From Polynucleobacter kasalickyi (lineage in GTDB: Bacteria; Pseudomonadota; Gammaproteobacteria; Burkholderiales; Burkholderiaceae): DNA of 64,000 bases. The translations under genes and the position numbers were made by a program. Of this stretch, positions 20,220-30,478 are shown piece after piece. A model generated the notes under the pieces. The model was not told the DNA's origin and did no database searches. It saw only the letters and a list, made by a program, of their open reading frames with translations. The stretch spans positions 1 to 64,000 of the forward strand of contig NZ_FWXJ01000011.1 of NCBI RefSeq assembly GCF_900176405.1, read 5' to 3'. Positions within the stretch are counted from its first letter, which is position 1; each line of letters opens with the position of its first letter.

Positions 20220-21166
20220 CGCAAGGTCTCTAATAACTCTCGTAATTTTTTTGTGTCAGCAATAAAATTACGAATCCCCTCGGCAAGTTTCTCCGTTGCC
20301 ATGGCATCACTATTCATCATTTTTCTAAACGAAATTTCATCAGTTTTTATTGGTTCAAACGACATGGATTTAGCTGTCGCAACACTTAATTGTGTGGTTA
20401 AATCACTTTCAGTTTGCTGAAGTTGTTCTAGTAATTCAGGGCTAATGGTGAGTAAGTCGCAACCAGCCAAGGATTGAATTTGCTCAATGTTCCTGAAACT
20501 TGCCCCCATGATTTCAGTTGAAATATCAAAATATTTAAAGTAATTGTAAATTTTTGATGTCGACAATACGCCAGGATCATTCACACCAGACATCGATGCT
20601 TCATTCCATTGCTCAGCTAGATTTTTCTTACTCCAATCAGTAATACGACCAATAAATGGAGAGATTAATTGTACGTTTGAGTCAGCACAGGTAACGGCTT
20701 GTATCAAATTAAACACTAAAGTAAGGTTACAGTGAATGCCTTCACTCTCAAGGATTTTGGCCGCCTGAATACCTTCCCAAGTCGCTGCAATTTTGATCAA
20801 AATCCGATCTTTCTTAATACCTACTGCCTCATAGAGTTGAATAATTCGATGTGCTTTCGTAACTGAGGCTTGAATATCAAAAGAGAGTTCAGCATCAATT
20901 TCTGTAGAAACTCGACCAGGAATAATTTGCAAGATTTCTACCCCAAAAGCTACCAGCAACTGATCAATCAACTCGTCAGTAGTCGCATTGGGATGTTTTT
21001 TAATTATCGAATCAATGAGATAGCGATAAGCCGGTAATTGGGCTGCTTTTAAAATGAGCGTAGGATTCGTCGTTGCATCCTTGGGCATAAATTTTTTCAT
21101 ACGCTCAAAGTCGCCAGTATCGGCTACTACGCAAGTTACATTTTTAAGTTGGTCTAGTAAGTTCAT
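20216..21166 (-). CDS. tal: Transaldolase
   Basis: Transaldolase moves dihydroxyacetone units between sugar phosphates in the non-oxidative pentose phosphate pathway. The 316 residues form the TalB-type barrel: CVVADTGDFERMKKFMPKDATTNPTLIL (in blocks, about 11-38), the Schiff-base lysine in ILIKIAATWEGIQAA (about 131), CNLTLVFNLIQAVTCAD and SPFIGRI. I chose the ATG at 21166; a TTG directly upstream is in frame. It is divergent from rpiA, another pentose phosphate enzyme, with only 78 nt between the two starts, so shared control is possible. Confidence 0.96.
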   Translation of the reverse strand: MNLLDQLKNVTCVVADTGDFERMKKFMPKDATTNPTLILKAAQLPAYRYLIDSIIKKHPNATTDELIDQLLVAFGVEILQIIPGRVSTEIDAELSFDIQASVTKAHRIIQLYEAVGIKKDRILIKIAATWEGIQAAKILESEGIHCNLTLVFNLIQAVTCADSNVQLISPFIGRITDWSKKNLAEQWNEASMSGVNDPGVLSTSKIYNYFKYFDISTEIMGASFRNIEQIQSLAGCDLLTISPELLEQLQQTESDLTTQLSVATAKSMSFEPIKTDEISFRKMMNSDAMATEKLAEGIRNFIADTKKLRELLETLR

Positions 21167-21244
21167 CAAACTATTTTACCTAATATTGATGAATTTCCAA
21201 TTCAGGAAAGTTAAAATACCAAAACTATATAGAGGGTAATGCGA

Positions 21245-21940
21245 ATGACTCAGGACGAACTAAAAAAATTAGTAGCAAAAGCTGCAGTACAAGAAATATT
21301 GAATTTACTTCCAGAGCATTCATTACTCGGAATGGGTACAGGGTCTACTGTAAATTTTCTCATTGATGAGCTCAAAGAGTATGCCAACTATTTTTCGGGC
21401 GTTGTCTCAAGCTCTGATGCTACCAGCCAACGTTTACTGAGTAATGGTTTTAAAGTGTTAGATGCGAATACAGTGCAATCTCTGCCACTTTATATTGATG
21501 GTGCCGATGAAATTGATCCAGATGGAAATATGTTGAAGGGTGGGGGCGGCGCCTTAACCAGAGAGAAGATTGTTGCCTCGCTAGCTAGTCAGTTTATTTG
21601 TATCTGTGATGCCACGAAACTGGTCCCAGTCTTGGGTCAGTTCCCCTTACCAGTTGAAGTAATTCCGATGGCGAGCGCCCAAATTCAAAGAGTATTGGAA
21701 GCGTTGGGTGGCCAAGTTAGAATCAGAAACTCTAAAGTCGATCCAAATTTGCCGTTCGTTACAGATAATCAAGGCTGGATTCTAGACGTAAAGGGCTTGG
21801 CGATTGAGAATCCTTTAGCCCTCGAAACTAAACTAAACCAAATTCCTGGAGTCATTTGTAATGGCATTTTTGCCATCCAATCCGCCAATATGTTACTGGT
21901 TTCAGCAATTGATCAAGTGCAAAAAACCATTTTCAAATGA
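21245..21940 (+). CDS. rpiA: Ribose-5-phosphate isomerase A
   Basis: RpiA interconverts ribose 5-phosphate and ribulose 5-phosphate. The 231 residues include GMGTGSTVNFLIDEL (about 28-42), SSSDATSQRLLSNGF, the active-site DGADEIDPDGNMLKGGGGALTREKIVA (in blocks, about 80-106) and the C-terminal PGVICNGIF. GAGGG at 21232-21236 is 8 nt from the ATG at 21245, so I prefer this start to the ATG at 21239, which is too close. It is divergent from tal. Confidence 0.96.
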   Translation: MTQDELKKLVAKAAVQEILNLLPEHSLLGMGTGSTVNFLIDELKEYANYFSGVVSSSDATSQRLLSNGFKVLDANTVQSLPLYIDGADEIDPDGNMLKGGGGALTREKIVASLASQFICICDATKLVPVLGQFPLPVEVIPMASAQIQRVLEALGGQVRIRNSKVDPNLPFVTDNQGWILDVKGLAIENPLALETKLNQIPGVICNGIFAIQSANMLLVSAIDQVQKTIFK

Positions 21941-21949
21941 ACTTAAGAT

Positions 21950-21977
21950 AACTAAAAGCTATTTTTAGCTTTTAGTT
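21950..21977. terminator. Bidirectional intrinsic terminator
   Basis: AACTAAAAGCTA (21950-21961) and TAGCTTTTAGTT (21966-21977) form a perfect 12-bp stem with a TTTT loop between the convergent rpiA and yggX-type genes. T-rich sequence follows on the plus strand (TTCAATCATTTTATTT) and A-rich sequence precedes it. Confidence 0.6.
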
Positions 21978-21990
21978 TCAATCATTTTAT

Positions 21991-22266
21991 TTAGCTGTTA
22001 GCTGGTGGAACGTAACCTGTTGCTAAGTCCGCGCCATCACCAAAGAAATATTGCTCTGTTTGTTTCAGCAAGTATTGGCGAGCTCTAGCATCAGCCATGT
22101 TTAAGCGATTTTCATTGATTAGCATTGTTTGTTGATTGAGCCATGCTGCCCAAGCTTCTTTGGATACTGAATTCCAAATCTTTTTACCTAAATCACCAGG
22201 TACAGGAGCGAATTGTAAGCCTTCTGCTTCTTTACCTAATTTAATACACTGCACCATTCTAGACAT
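21991..22266 (-). CDS. yggX: YggX-family Fe(2+)-trafficking/oxidative damage protection protein
   Basis: This 91-residue protein matches the YggX family almost throughout: [14 protein letters not shown] at the N-terminus with the conserved Cys near residue 7, [20 protein letters not shown] (about 23-42) and the central [14 protein letters not shown]. YggX homologues protect iron-sulfur enzymes and DNA from oxidative damage, probably by handling ferrous iron. GAGGT lies about 5 nt before the ATG. It follows argA on the same strand after 20 nt. Confidence 0.95.
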   Translation of the reverse strand: MSRMVQCIKLGKEAEGLQFAPVPGDLGKKIWNSVSKEAWAAWLNQQTMLINENRLNMADARARQYLLKQTEQYFFGDGADLATGYVPPANS

Positions 22267-22286
22267 ATATACCTCAATATTATTTT

Positions 22287-23666
22287 TTAAAGAGTTTTAA
22301 TTAAAACCATTGATTTTCGATCCCAGTTGTAATGAGATTTTCTTTCCTTGGGGAGTTCGTCAACGGAACTCTTGATAAAGCCACGTTTTAAAAACCAATG
22401 TTCCGTTCTTGTAGTCAGTACAAAGAGTCTTTTAATACCTATTTCTCTAGCGCGCGCTTCAATCCGCTTTAATAACCGTTCTCCATCCCCAGTACCTTGA
22501 GTTTCGGGGTCTACTGCGAGGCAAGCTAGTTCACCTAAGCCACCGGAAAACTGAAATAAGGCTGCACACCCAAAAATCACATGGTCATGTTCAATCACAG
22601 AAAAACATGAGATATCACGTTCGATAACATCACGGCCACGTGGAGCAAGTACACCTTCGTCTTCCAATGGAGAGATGATTTGTAGAATCCCACCAACATC
22701 ATCCATCGTTGCTTCTCTTAAGTTTTCTATATCGGAAGCAACAATCATGGTACCTATACCATCATGGGTAAATAATTCTTCTAATAATGCTCCATCGCGG
22801 TTGTGTGGCAGGATGTGAACCCTGTTTACACCTAGCTTGATTGCCTTCACTGCGGTATGTAGTAATGATCTTAGTTCACCTGGCTCCATTCCGTCTGGGC
22901 CGAGCATTGGCGTGAGTTGCGGTAAAGAGATCTCAGCCAGATGCTCACCTAATGTATCTTTTAGCCCATGAACACTGGATAAGAAAATCAATTTATCAGC
23001 TTTTAATGCCGTCGCTGCCGAACATGCAACATCTTCATAAGCTAGATTAAATGCTTGTCCAGTAGGGGAGAATCCAAGTGGCGATAATAAAACAATTTTA
23101 TTGTGGTCTAAAGACATCTTAATGGACTCATGATCCACTTTACGAACTAATCCAGTGTGCACAAAATCGACGCCATTCACAATTCCGACGGGCCTTGCAG
23201 TAATAAAGTTACCAGAAATTACCGAAATTCTTGAACCAGCCATTGGTGTATTGGGTAATCCTTGGCTAAAACAAGCTTCAATGTCTAGACGTAATTCACC
23301 TACCGCTTCTTTAACACACTCCATTGTTGCTAAGTCTGTAATCCGATAACCGAGCATTTGGCCAGTACCATATCTTGCATCAATAGAGTGGAGTGCTAGT
23401 TGCTCTTGGATTTGTGGACGCGATCCATGAACTAGTACAATGCGCATACCCATTGCATGTAACATCGCGATGTCTTCCACTAAGTTTTCTAATTCGCTAT
23501 CGGTGGCTAGTTCACCTGCAAAAGCAATCACGAAAGTCTTACCGTGGAATGAGTGAATATAGGGCGCAACAGTCCTTAACCAGCTCACGAAAGGGAAGGT
23601 GTCTAGTTCTGATTGAGCATTGTCTAGCTGGTCAGAATTTGAAGTTTGTGTGGAATTATTCAACAT
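22287..23666 (-). CDS. argA: Amino-acid N-acetyltransferase (N-acetylglutamate synthase)
   Basis: ArgA makes N-acetylglutamate from glutamate and acetyl-CoA, the first step of arginine synthesis. The 459 residues show an N-terminal amino-acid-kinase fold ([26 protein letters not shown], in blocks, about 24-49; LVHGSRPQI) that acts as the arginine-binding domain, and a C-terminal GNAT domain (about 310-459) with [20 protein letters not shown] and [14 protein letters not shown]. The layout is that of E. coli ArgA. It is divergent from hrpA and precedes the yggX-type gene. Confidence 0.96.
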   Translation of the reverse strand: MLNNSTQTSNSDQLDNAQSELDTFPFVSWLRTVAPYIHSFHGKTFVIAFAGELATDSELENLVEDIAMLHAMGMRIVLVHGSRPQIQEQLALHSIDARYGTGQMLGYRITDLATMECVKEAVGELRLDIEACFSQGLPNTPMAGSRISVISGNFITARPVGIVNGVDFVHTGLVRKVDHESIKMSLDHNKIVLLSPLGFSPTGQAFNLAYEDVACSAATALKADKLIFLSSVHGLKDTLGEHLAEISLPQLTPMLGPDGMEPGELRSLLHTAVKAIKLGVNRVHILPHNRDGALLEELFTHDGIGTMIVASDIENLREATMDDVGGILQIISPLEDEGVLAPRGRDVIERDISCFSVIEHDHVIFGCAALFQFSGGLGELACLAVDPETQGTGDGERLLKRIEARAREIGIKRLFVLTTRTEHWFLKRGFIKSSVDELPKERKSHYNWDRKSMVLIKTL

Positions 23667-23721
23667 AAGCGAAAATTATAGGATGCTTATCGATTGAATT
23701 GCTAAAAAAAAGTATTTAAAG

Positions 23722-26700
23722 TTGGAAAAACCTCACATAAACATCGAATTCCCAGAACTTTTGCCAGTTAGTGGCCAAAGGCACCTCATTGCGCGTGCAA
23801 TTCAAGAGCATCCGGTCGTGATTGTCTGTGGAGAGACCGGTTCTGGTAAAACAACGCAATTACCCAAAATTTGTTTATCAATTGGTCGGGGGCGGATGAA
23901 TCAGACGAATCGTCTGATTGGGCATACTCAACCGAGAAGAATTGCTGCTACTGCCACAGCGAAAAGAATCGCACAAGAATTAGGAACACCGCTAGGACAA
24001 GATGTTGGTTTCCAAGTGAGATTTAGCGATAAAACCAGCGCTACCGCATCTATCAAACTAATGACGGACGGTATCTTGTTGGCTCAAACTCAAAACGATC
24101 CACTACTGTTAGCTTACGATACGATCATTATTGATGAGGCACATGAGCGCAGCCTTAACATCGATTTTTTATTAGGGTATTTGAAGCAAATATTACCGAA
24201 GCGACCCGACTTAAAAATTATCATAACCTCCGCTACGATCGATGCGAGTGCCTTTGCGAAGCATTTTTCTGCGATTGATCCCAATGTCCCGATTATTGAA
24301 GTGAGCGGTCGGCTTTATCCGGTTGAGGTACGTTATCGTCCGATTGACTTAACGTTGTCTAAAGATGGTAGAGAGTCGAAAGATGGTAAAGAGCAATCCG
24401 AGGCGATTAAAGACGCAATTTTAGAATTATGGCAATCAGGGGTTTCAGGGGCGGGTGATATTCTGGTTTTTTTCCCAGGAGAGCGGGAAATCAGGGAGTG
24501 CGAACAAGTCTTACGAAAAGATTTGAGTTTAATGCAAAAGTATCAGCCAGAGATTCTCAGTTTATTTGCAAGACAGTCAATTACTGAACAAGAAAAAGTG
24601 TTTGGTCATGGTGGTGGTCGGAGAATTATTTTGTCCACCAACGTTGCAGAAACCTCGCTCACAGTGCCAGGAATTCGTTTTGTGATCGACACGGGCCAAG
24701 CTAGAGTAAAGCGTTACTCCTATAGGAATAAAGTTGAGCAATTGCAAATTGAGCCGATTTCACAAGCGGCCGCTAAACAAAGAGCCGGACGTTGCGGACG
24801 CGTATCTGACGGCATTTGTATTCGGTTGTTTAGTGAAGAAGATTTTTTAGCAAGGCCTAGTCAAACTGACCCTGAAATTCTCAGAAGCTCTTTAGCTGCT
24901 GTTATTTTAAGGATGGCCGCTTTAAAATTGTCGAGGATTCAAGATTTTCCGTTTTTGCAACCACCACTTGGACGAGCTATTAGTGATGGAGTTCAGTTAC
25001 TTGAGGAGTTAGGGGCCGTTGAATCGAGTGAAAACTCTCTAGGCAGAAGTATTGAGCTGACCCCGATTGGTAAAGAATTAGCTAAATTACCTTTGGATCC
25101 AAAAGTAAGTCGTATGCTCATCGCTGCCAGAGATAATCAAGCCTTAAAGGAGGTTTTGATTATCGCTTCAGCCTTAGCAATTCAAGATCCGCGAGATCGC
25201 CCCTTAGAGCAAGCTCAAGTTGCTGATCAAGCACATCAAATTTTTGCTGATAATCAATCAGAGTTTTTGTCCTATATCAAGATGATGGACTGGTATCAAC
25301 ATGCGCTAAGTCAAAAATTAAGTCATAGAGCATTGGATAACTTATGTAAGAAACAATTCATTTCGCCACGACGAATGCGCGAATGGTTAGATGTCTATCG
25401 GCAATTGCAGAGCCTTTTAGCTGATCAGGGTTGGCGAGAAAATAAAATAGAAGCAACCTATGAGCAAATTCATACCTCCCTATTAACGGGATTACTTGGC
25501 AATATCGCGAAAAAATCTGAGCTGGAAAAAATTTATGATGGTACTAGGGGCATTAAATTAAATATTTGGCCAGGGTCCAATTTATCTAAAAAGGTTGGCA
25601 ATTGGTTAGTAGCTTCTGAATTGATAGAAACCAATCGCTTATACGCTAGAACGATTGCCAAAATCGATCCCAAATGGGTAGAAAAAATATGTCAACATCG
25701 CTTGATAAAAAGTTGGAGTGATCCTTTTTGGGATCAGCGTACTGGAGAAATCATGGCCCATGAGCAGGGTGCCTTATATGGTTTAACTCTCTATAACGGC
25801 AGAAAAGTACGCTTTGCTTTAATGCAGCCCGATGAAGCGAGGTTGTTATTTATTCAAAGAGCGATGGTTGAGGGAGAGTTATTTGGCGCGATAGAAATTG
25901 CCCAAATTCAAAAACAATTTGGTAGTGTGTTTAAGTTTTTTTGGTTAAATCAGCAGCTAATTAGACAGGTAGAAGCAATTGAGCATCGATCAAGGCGTCA
26001 AGATGTTTTAGTTGATGATTTGATGATTTTTGAGTTTTACCAGAAGATTTTGCCTACATCAGTCCTCAGTCGGAGCACATTACAAGCATGGTTAGATAAA
26101 GATCCCAAAAATGGGGCCGCACTGTTACTCACTAAAGCTGACTTGATGCGACACAGCGCAGATGCGATTACCAATGATCGTTACCCCAAAACATTTACGA
26201 TGATGGGCTCAAACCTTACCCTAAGCTATCACTTTGAACCTGGGAGCCCAAAGGATGGAGTCACCTTAATCGTTCCCATTGCCCTATTGAACCAAATAGA
26301 TCAGCGAAAGTGTGATTGGTTGGTGCCTGGATTATGTGTTGAAAAAGTACATTTGTATTTAAAGACTTTGCCACAAAAATTAAGGCGACATTGTGTCCCA
26401 TTGCCCGAATATGCTAAACAATTTATTGATCGAGCTTTAGAGAACAATGCATTTGGCAAAGGGGAGTTAATTGATGCATTAATCGCTGATATTAGAGAAA
26501 TAACTAAGGTTGCTATGCAGCGAGCAGATTTTCGACCGGAAAATTTACCTCCTCATTGTTTTATGAATTATCGATTAATTGATGAGCATGGTCGGCAACT
26601 TGAATTGGAAAGAAATTTAAGTCTTTTACAAGGCCGATATGTCAATGAAGTTCGAGAAATTTTTTCAAAAGCTGCCGCTCAAGTAGTGCAGCAGGTTATT

Positions 26701-27663
26701 TCTCCCACAACTTCTCAATTAGAACCCAAGAAAGCCGCTACACAATCGTTACCTAATGAACAAAATCCAACAAATCTTCAAGTTGTAAGCCCTGCAGAGG
26801 CTTCTCAAAAAATCACACAATGGAGCTTTGGTGAGCTACCTGAAATATTGGAAATACAAAAAAACCGTCAAATTTTGTTGGGTTACCCCGCCTTGGAGGA
26901 CCACTTAACCCATTGTGAACTCAATGTTTACGATGACCCCGTTAAGGCTAGAGCGATTCATTTAAAGGGGCTTAGAAGGCTTTTTTCACTTGCCCAAAAG
27001 GACTCCATCAAAGCACTCCAGAAGCAATTACCTGGTGCTAGAGAGTTAGGCTTGCTGTTTTTACAAATAGGTACGCCTGAACATTTAATGCAACAAATTA
27101 TTGATTTGGCCCTTAATCGAGCGTGCCTTAATGAACCGCTCCCGAAAAATCAGGAAGAGTTCTTAGAACGTCTGCAATCTGGCAAAACCAAACTATCTTT
27201 AATTGCACAGGAAATAGCCCGTCATGTGAGCGCTAGCCTGCAAAATTACCACGATGTGCAGAAAAAAATCTCTCAAGTGAAGTTGATTTCGCCCACAGCA
27301 CATACTGATATATCTCAACAATTAGAAGAACTAATTTATCCTGATTTTGTGATGAACACACCTTATGAGCAGTTGATTCACTTACCCAGATATTTGAAAG
27401 GCATTGTGGTGCGCGTTGAAAAACTTCGAGGCGCTTTAGCAAGGGATCAAGAAAATCAGCAAAATTTTAGTCAATTAAAAAGACAATGGCTCAAAATTCA
27501 ACAAAATCAGGGTTTTGCGACGAATAATCAGCATCAAAAAACGCTGGAGATTCGTTGGCAATTTGAGGAACTTCGTATAGCTCTTTTCGCACAAGAACTA
27601 AAGACTCCAGTACCCATGTCTATTAAGAGGGTAGAAAAAATTATCAATAGTTTTCAGGGGTAA
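23722..27663 (+). CDS. hrpA: ATP-dependent RNA helicase HrpA
   Basis: HrpA is a DEAH-box helicase; in E. coli it processes fimbrial mRNA and rescues collided ribosomes. The 1313 residues include the P-loop GETGSGKTTQLPK (about 37-49), the DEAH box IIDEAHERSLNIDF (about 138), SAT motif III (ITSATIDASAF), motif VI QRAGRCGRV, HA2/OB domains and the long C-terminal DUF3418 region. The only upstream start is TTG at 23722, without a good Shine-Dalgarno; the next Met is far inside. Length is normal for the family. A lipoprotein-free periplasmic gene follows after 9 nt. Confidence 0.95.
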   Translation: MEKPHINIEFPELLPVSGQRHLIARAIQEHPVVIVCGETGSGKTTQLPKICLSIGRGRMNQTNRLIGHTQPRRIAATATAKRIAQELGTPLGQDVGFQVRFSDKTSATASIKLMTDGILLAQTQNDPLLLAYDTIIIDEAHERSLNIDFLLGYLKQILPKRPDLKIIITSATIDASAFAKHFSAIDPNVPIIEVSGRLYPVEVRYRPIDLTLSKDGRESKDGKEQSEAIKDAILELWQSGVSGAGDILVFFPGEREIRECEQVLRKDLSLMQKYQPEILSLFARQSITEQEKVFGHGGGRRIILSTNVAETSLTVPGIRFVIDTGQARVKRYSYRNKVEQLQIEPISQAAAKQRAGRCGRVSDGICIRLFSEEDFLARPSQTDPEILRSSLAAVILRMAALKLSRIQDFPFLQPPLGRAISDGVQLLEELGAVESSENSLGRSIELTPIGKELAKLPLDPKVSRMLIAARDNQALKEVLIIASALAIQDPRDRPLEQAQVADQAHQIFADNQSEFLSYIKMMDWYQHALSQKLSHRALDNLCKKQFISPRRMREWLDVYRQLQSLLADQGWRENKIEATYEQIHTSLLTGLLGNIAKKSELEKIYDGTRGIKLNIWPGSNLSKKVGNWLVASELIETNRLYARTIAKIDPKWVEKICQHRLIKSWSDPFWDQRTGEIMAHEQGALYGLTLYNGRKVRFALMQPDEARLLFIQRAMVEGELFGAIEIAQIQKQFGSVFKFFWLNQQLIRQVEAIEHRSRRQDVLVDDLMIFEFYQKILPTSVLSRSTLQAWLDKDPKNGAALLLTKADLMRHSADAITNDRYPKTFTMMGSNLTLSYHFEPGSPKDGVTLIVPIALLNQIDQRKCDWLVPGLCVEKVHLYLKTLPQKLRRHCVPLPEYAKQFIDRALENNAFGKGELIDALIADIREITKVAMQRADFRPENLPPHCFMNYRLIDEHGRQLELERNLSLLQGRYVNEVREIFSKAAAQVVQQVISPTTSQLEPKKAATQSLPNEQNPTNLQVVSPAEASQKITQWSFGELPEILEIQKNRQILLGYPALEDHLTHCELNVYDDPVKARAIHLKGLRRLFSLAQKDSIKALQKQLPGARELGLLFLQIGTPEHLMQQIIDLALNRACLNEPLPKNQEEFLERLQSGKTKLSLIAQEIARHVSASLQNYHDVQKKISQVKLISPTAHTDISQQLEELIYPDFVMNTPYEQLIHLPRYLKGIVVRVEKLRGALARDQENQQNFSQLKRQWLKIQQNQGFATNNQHQKTLEIRWQFEELRIALFAQELKTPVPMSIKRVEKIINSFQG

Positions 27664-27672
27664 AATGGTCTT

Positions 27673-28713
27673 ATGAACACAACATTCAATCTTACCTACA
27701 AAACGATTATTTGCTTCCTTTGCCTGCCAGCTATTTCCTTGGTAATGGCTCAACCAGTCGTTCAACCTAATCCAGTTTTGGTGACGAATAGTACTCTTTC
27801 GGCTCCTAAATTAGCGATTGTTTTGAATTCTGGCTCTGCCTCAATCAGCCGGATTGATATGCAAAAAAGGGCAGTAATTGATGATTATCCAGTTGGTAAG
27901 GAACCGCATCACTTAATGATGACTCCTGACCAAAAAAACTTGCTAGTAGCCAATGCTGCTAGCGATAATCTAGTCGTGATTAATCCCGTGACTGGTGAAA
28001 AAAAACAAACCATTCCAAATATTTACGACCCATATCAACTAGGATTCTCGCCAGACAGTAAATGGTTTGTGGTGGCCGGTAACCGTTTGGATCGCGTGGA
28101 TATTTACTCCGTGGTGAATGGTGAAATTAAACAGCCTCCAAAAATTTTGAAAATACCAAAGACGCCCAGTCATATTAACTTTACCAGTGATAGCAAAATC
28201 GCCTTCGTCACTTTGCAAGATAGCAATGAACTCGTCGCAATTCAATTGGAGCAACAAACTATTTTATGGAAAATGCCAGTTGGTAAATTGCCTGCCGGTG
28301 TTTGGGTAACTCCCGGAAATAAGTATTTGTTAGTGGGACTAACTGGTGAAGATCGGGTGCAGGTGATTGATTGGCGCGAAAGACGGATTGTTAAATCGAT
28401 TACAACCGGTCGAGGAGCTCATAACTTTAGGCCTTTAGGGGACGGTAAACATATTTTTATCTCTAATCGCGTTGATTCAACCATTAGTAAGATTGATATG
28501 GATACCCTGGAAAAAGTCGCAGATATTAAGGGCTTGCCAGCCGGGCCTGATTGTATGGACATTACGCCAGATCAAAAAGAAATGTGGGTAAGTTTTCGAT
28601 TTTCTAAAAAGATTGGCGTAATCAATCTTACCAACAATACATTAGAGACAACTATCAAAGTTGGCAAAAGTCCACATGGAATATTTTTCACCCCAAATGC
28701 AGCTTGGAATTAA
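27673..28713 (+). CDS. YncE-like periplasmic beta-propeller protein (YVTN repeats)
   Basis: This 346-residue exported protein has a signal peptide (positively charged start, hydrophobic core about 10-25, cleavage near VMAQP). A seven-bladed YVTN-type propeller follows with blades such as LNSGSASISRIDM, PDQKNLLVANAASDNLVVI, GDGKHIFISNRVDSTISKID and TPDQKEMWVSFRFSKKIGVI. Such proteins bind ligands or DNA (E. coli YncE) or accompany redox enzymes; no catalytic role is visible. It starts 9 nt after hrpA and is overlapped at its stop by the next gene, making it the first of a packed gene string to 32102. Confidence 0.85.
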   Translation: MNTTFNLTYKTIICFLCLPAISLVMAQPVVQPNPVLVTNSTLSAPKLAIVLNSGSASISRIDMQKRAVIDDYPVGKEPHHLMMTPDQKNLLVANAASDNLVVINPVTGEKKQTIPNIYDPYQLGFSPDSKWFVVAGNRLDRVDIYSVVNGEIKQPPKILKIPKTPSHINFTSDSKIAFVTLQDSNELVAIQLEQQTILWKMPVGKLPAGVWVTPGNKYLLVGLTGEDRVQVIDWRERRIVKSITTGRGAHNFRPLGDGKHIFISNRVDSTISKIDMDTLEKVADIKGLPAGPDCMDITPDQKEMWVSFRFSKKIGVINLTNNTLETTIKVGKSPHGIFFTPNAAWN

Positions 28714-28715
28714 TC

Positions 28716-29510
28716 GTGTGCAAGCAGTCTGATCCCTCAAGTAGTTTCAAAATAGGTTTTAAATACTTATTGAGAGGGTTCTTTAGTTTTTTTTTGCTAG
28801 TTGTTACTCAATCTGTTTATTCAGGTGAATGCAGTAAAACTGTTTATTTGACTTTTGATACAGGGAATATGTCTGTCGCTGAGCAGGTATCCGAGATTTT
28901 GCATCGGCACCAAGTAAAAGCAACTTTTTTTTTAGCAAATGAGAAGACTTTTCGTCATGACTTTGCCTTAGACGATGCTTGGAAACCATTTTGGAATACT
29001 CTTGTACAAGATGGACATGCGTTTGGCAGTCATACTTTCCACCATACCTATTGGCAAAAAGATCTTGGCAAAGATACAGTTTTAGTCAAGTCTCAATTTG
29101 GGCCTGATGCTAATAAACTTATTCAAATGCAAAACAACGCGTATTGCCAACAAATTACTGCGGTGGATCAGCGTTTTCGGACTTTAACCGGTAGGGGGTT
29201 GGATAAAATTTGGCGAGCCCCCGGGGGGAAAACATCTCCTCGTTTAGTCGAGTATGGAAAAACATGTGGTTTTGATCACATTGGCTGGTCTAAAGCTGGA
29301 TTTTTAGGGGATGAACTACCTTCGGATGATTTCCCGAATCCTTTTTTGCTGCAGCGTGCTTTGGCTCATCTAGAGAATAACGATATCACCATGGCGCATT
29401 TAGGAATTTGGTCCCGTAAAGACCCATGGGCACCTGCAGTTCTTGAACCATTAATTATTGGTTTGAAAAGTAAGGGATTTTGTTTTAAAAAAATTGGCGA
29501 GAAATCATGA
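28716..29510 (+). CDS. Polysaccharide deacetylase family protein (NodB homology)
   Basis: This is a 264-residue NodB-fold protein with an N-terminal signal/anchor (about 18-38). Motifs are visible: YLTFDTGN (motif 1), GSHTFHH with the metal-binding histidines (about 108-114), WRAPGGK (motif 3, about 167), DHIGWSKAG (motif 4) and AHLGIWSRKDPW (motif 5). The usual TFDDG is TFDTG, so the first catalytic Asp is kept but the second, normally a metal ligand, is Thr. The substrate is unknown. GTG at 28716 is chosen; TTG at 28704 overlaps the previous gene. Its stop overlaps the next ATG. Confidence 0.8.
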   Translation: MCKQSDPSSSFKIGFKYLLRGFFSFFLLVVTQSVYSGECSKTVYLTFDTGNMSVAEQVSEILHRHQVKATFFLANEKTFRHDFALDDAWKPFWNTLVQDGHAFGSHTFHHTYWQKDLGKDTVLVKSQFGPDANKLIQMQNNAYCQQITAVDQRFRTLTGRGLDKIWRAPGGKTSPRLVEYGKTCGFDHIGWSKAGFLGDELPSDDFPNPFLLQRALAHLENNDITMAHLGIWSRKDPWAPAVLEPLIIGLKSKGFCFKKIGEKS

Positions 29511-30478
29511 TGAATTTCTATGATGATTTACACGAATGGTTAATGCAACAAATTGTTGCGCCTCTTTTTTTTGACTTAGATTTAATGAACTATATCGAGG
29601 AAAGTAGCCTAGGGCTTGACTGGTTCATGCTTGGGGTGATTCAGCTAATTATCATTGCCTTTATTTTTAGGCCATTAGAAACAAAAGAGTTGAAGCAATC
29701 AGGTATGGATGGCCGAGGTGAAATCGCTATACGGTCCGATATTATTTATTCTTTTTTTCATCGATTAGGGCTGTTTCGGCTCTTTTTCTTTCTCACTTTG
29801 GAGCCGATTTTTATTGGATTTGGCTCCTTATTACATGATTTAAGATTTCAACGTCTTAATCTAGAAAATCTCATTCCTGGAATTAGCTCTTTACCTTTAT
29901 TGAGTTTTTTAATTTATTTGATTATTTTGGATTTTGTGGACTACTTGTACCATCGACTCTCTCATCGTTTTAATTGGTGGTGGCAATTGCATGCCTTACA
30001 CCATAGTCAACGGTACTTGACCACTTGGTCTGATAATCGAAACCACCTAATCGATGATTTACTCAAAGCCGTTGTTTTTTCAAGCGTCGCCTTAATGATT
30101 GGTATCGAGCCTAGTCAATTTGTGCTACTCCTTGCCTTGAGTCATTTAATCCAAAGTTGGCAACATGGTTATTTTTTAAGTAAATTTCACTTTTTAAAAT
30201 ATTTAATTGTCACTCCGAGCTTTCATCGATACCATCATGCAATGCGCCTTGGTTATGAATTACCGGGAAAACCAGGTGTTTTAGGTGGATGTAATTTTGG
30301 TGTGTTATTTCCATGGTGGGATCTTTTATTTCAAACTGCCGTTTTCGATTCTTCGTATCATCCTACTGGCGTGGATTCAATCGAGCCTGCAAACAATCTT
30401 TTGAAACAGCAGTTGCAGTTCTTTCAAAGAAGTTTGCATGAGATTAAAAAGAGCCTGAGTCAAAAAGGGACCTTATGA
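29507..30478 (+). CDS. Sterol desaturase/fatty acid hydroxylase family membrane protein
   Basis: This 323-residue integral membrane di-iron enzyme candidate has several hydrophobic segments (about 40-55, 90-115, 130-150, 190-215). The eight-histidine signature of the fatty acid hydroxylase superfamily is present: HRLSH (about 148-152), HALHH (about 163-167), a later HLIQSWQH and HRYHHA (about 243-248). Substrate might be a hopanoid, carotenoid or lipid; the sequence does not decide. ATGA overlap with the deacetylase and with the following EI24 gene implies one transcript and coupled translation. Confidence 0.88.
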   Translation: MMNFYDDLHEWLMQQIVAPLFFDLDLMNYIEESSLGLDWFMLGVIQLIIIAFIFRPLETKELKQSGMDGRGEIAIRSDIIYSFFHRLGLFRLFFFLTLEPIFIGFGSLLHDLRFQRLNLENLIPGISSLPLLSFLIYLIILDFVDYLYHRLSHRFNWWWQLHALHHSQRYLTTWSDNRNHLIDDLLKAVVFSSVALMIGIEPSQFVLLLALSHLIQSWQHGYFLSKFHFLKYLIVTPSFHRYHHAMRLGYELPGKPGVLGGCNFGVLFPWWDLLFQTAVFDSSYHPTGVDSIEPANNLLKQQLQFFQRSLHEIKKSLSQKGTL

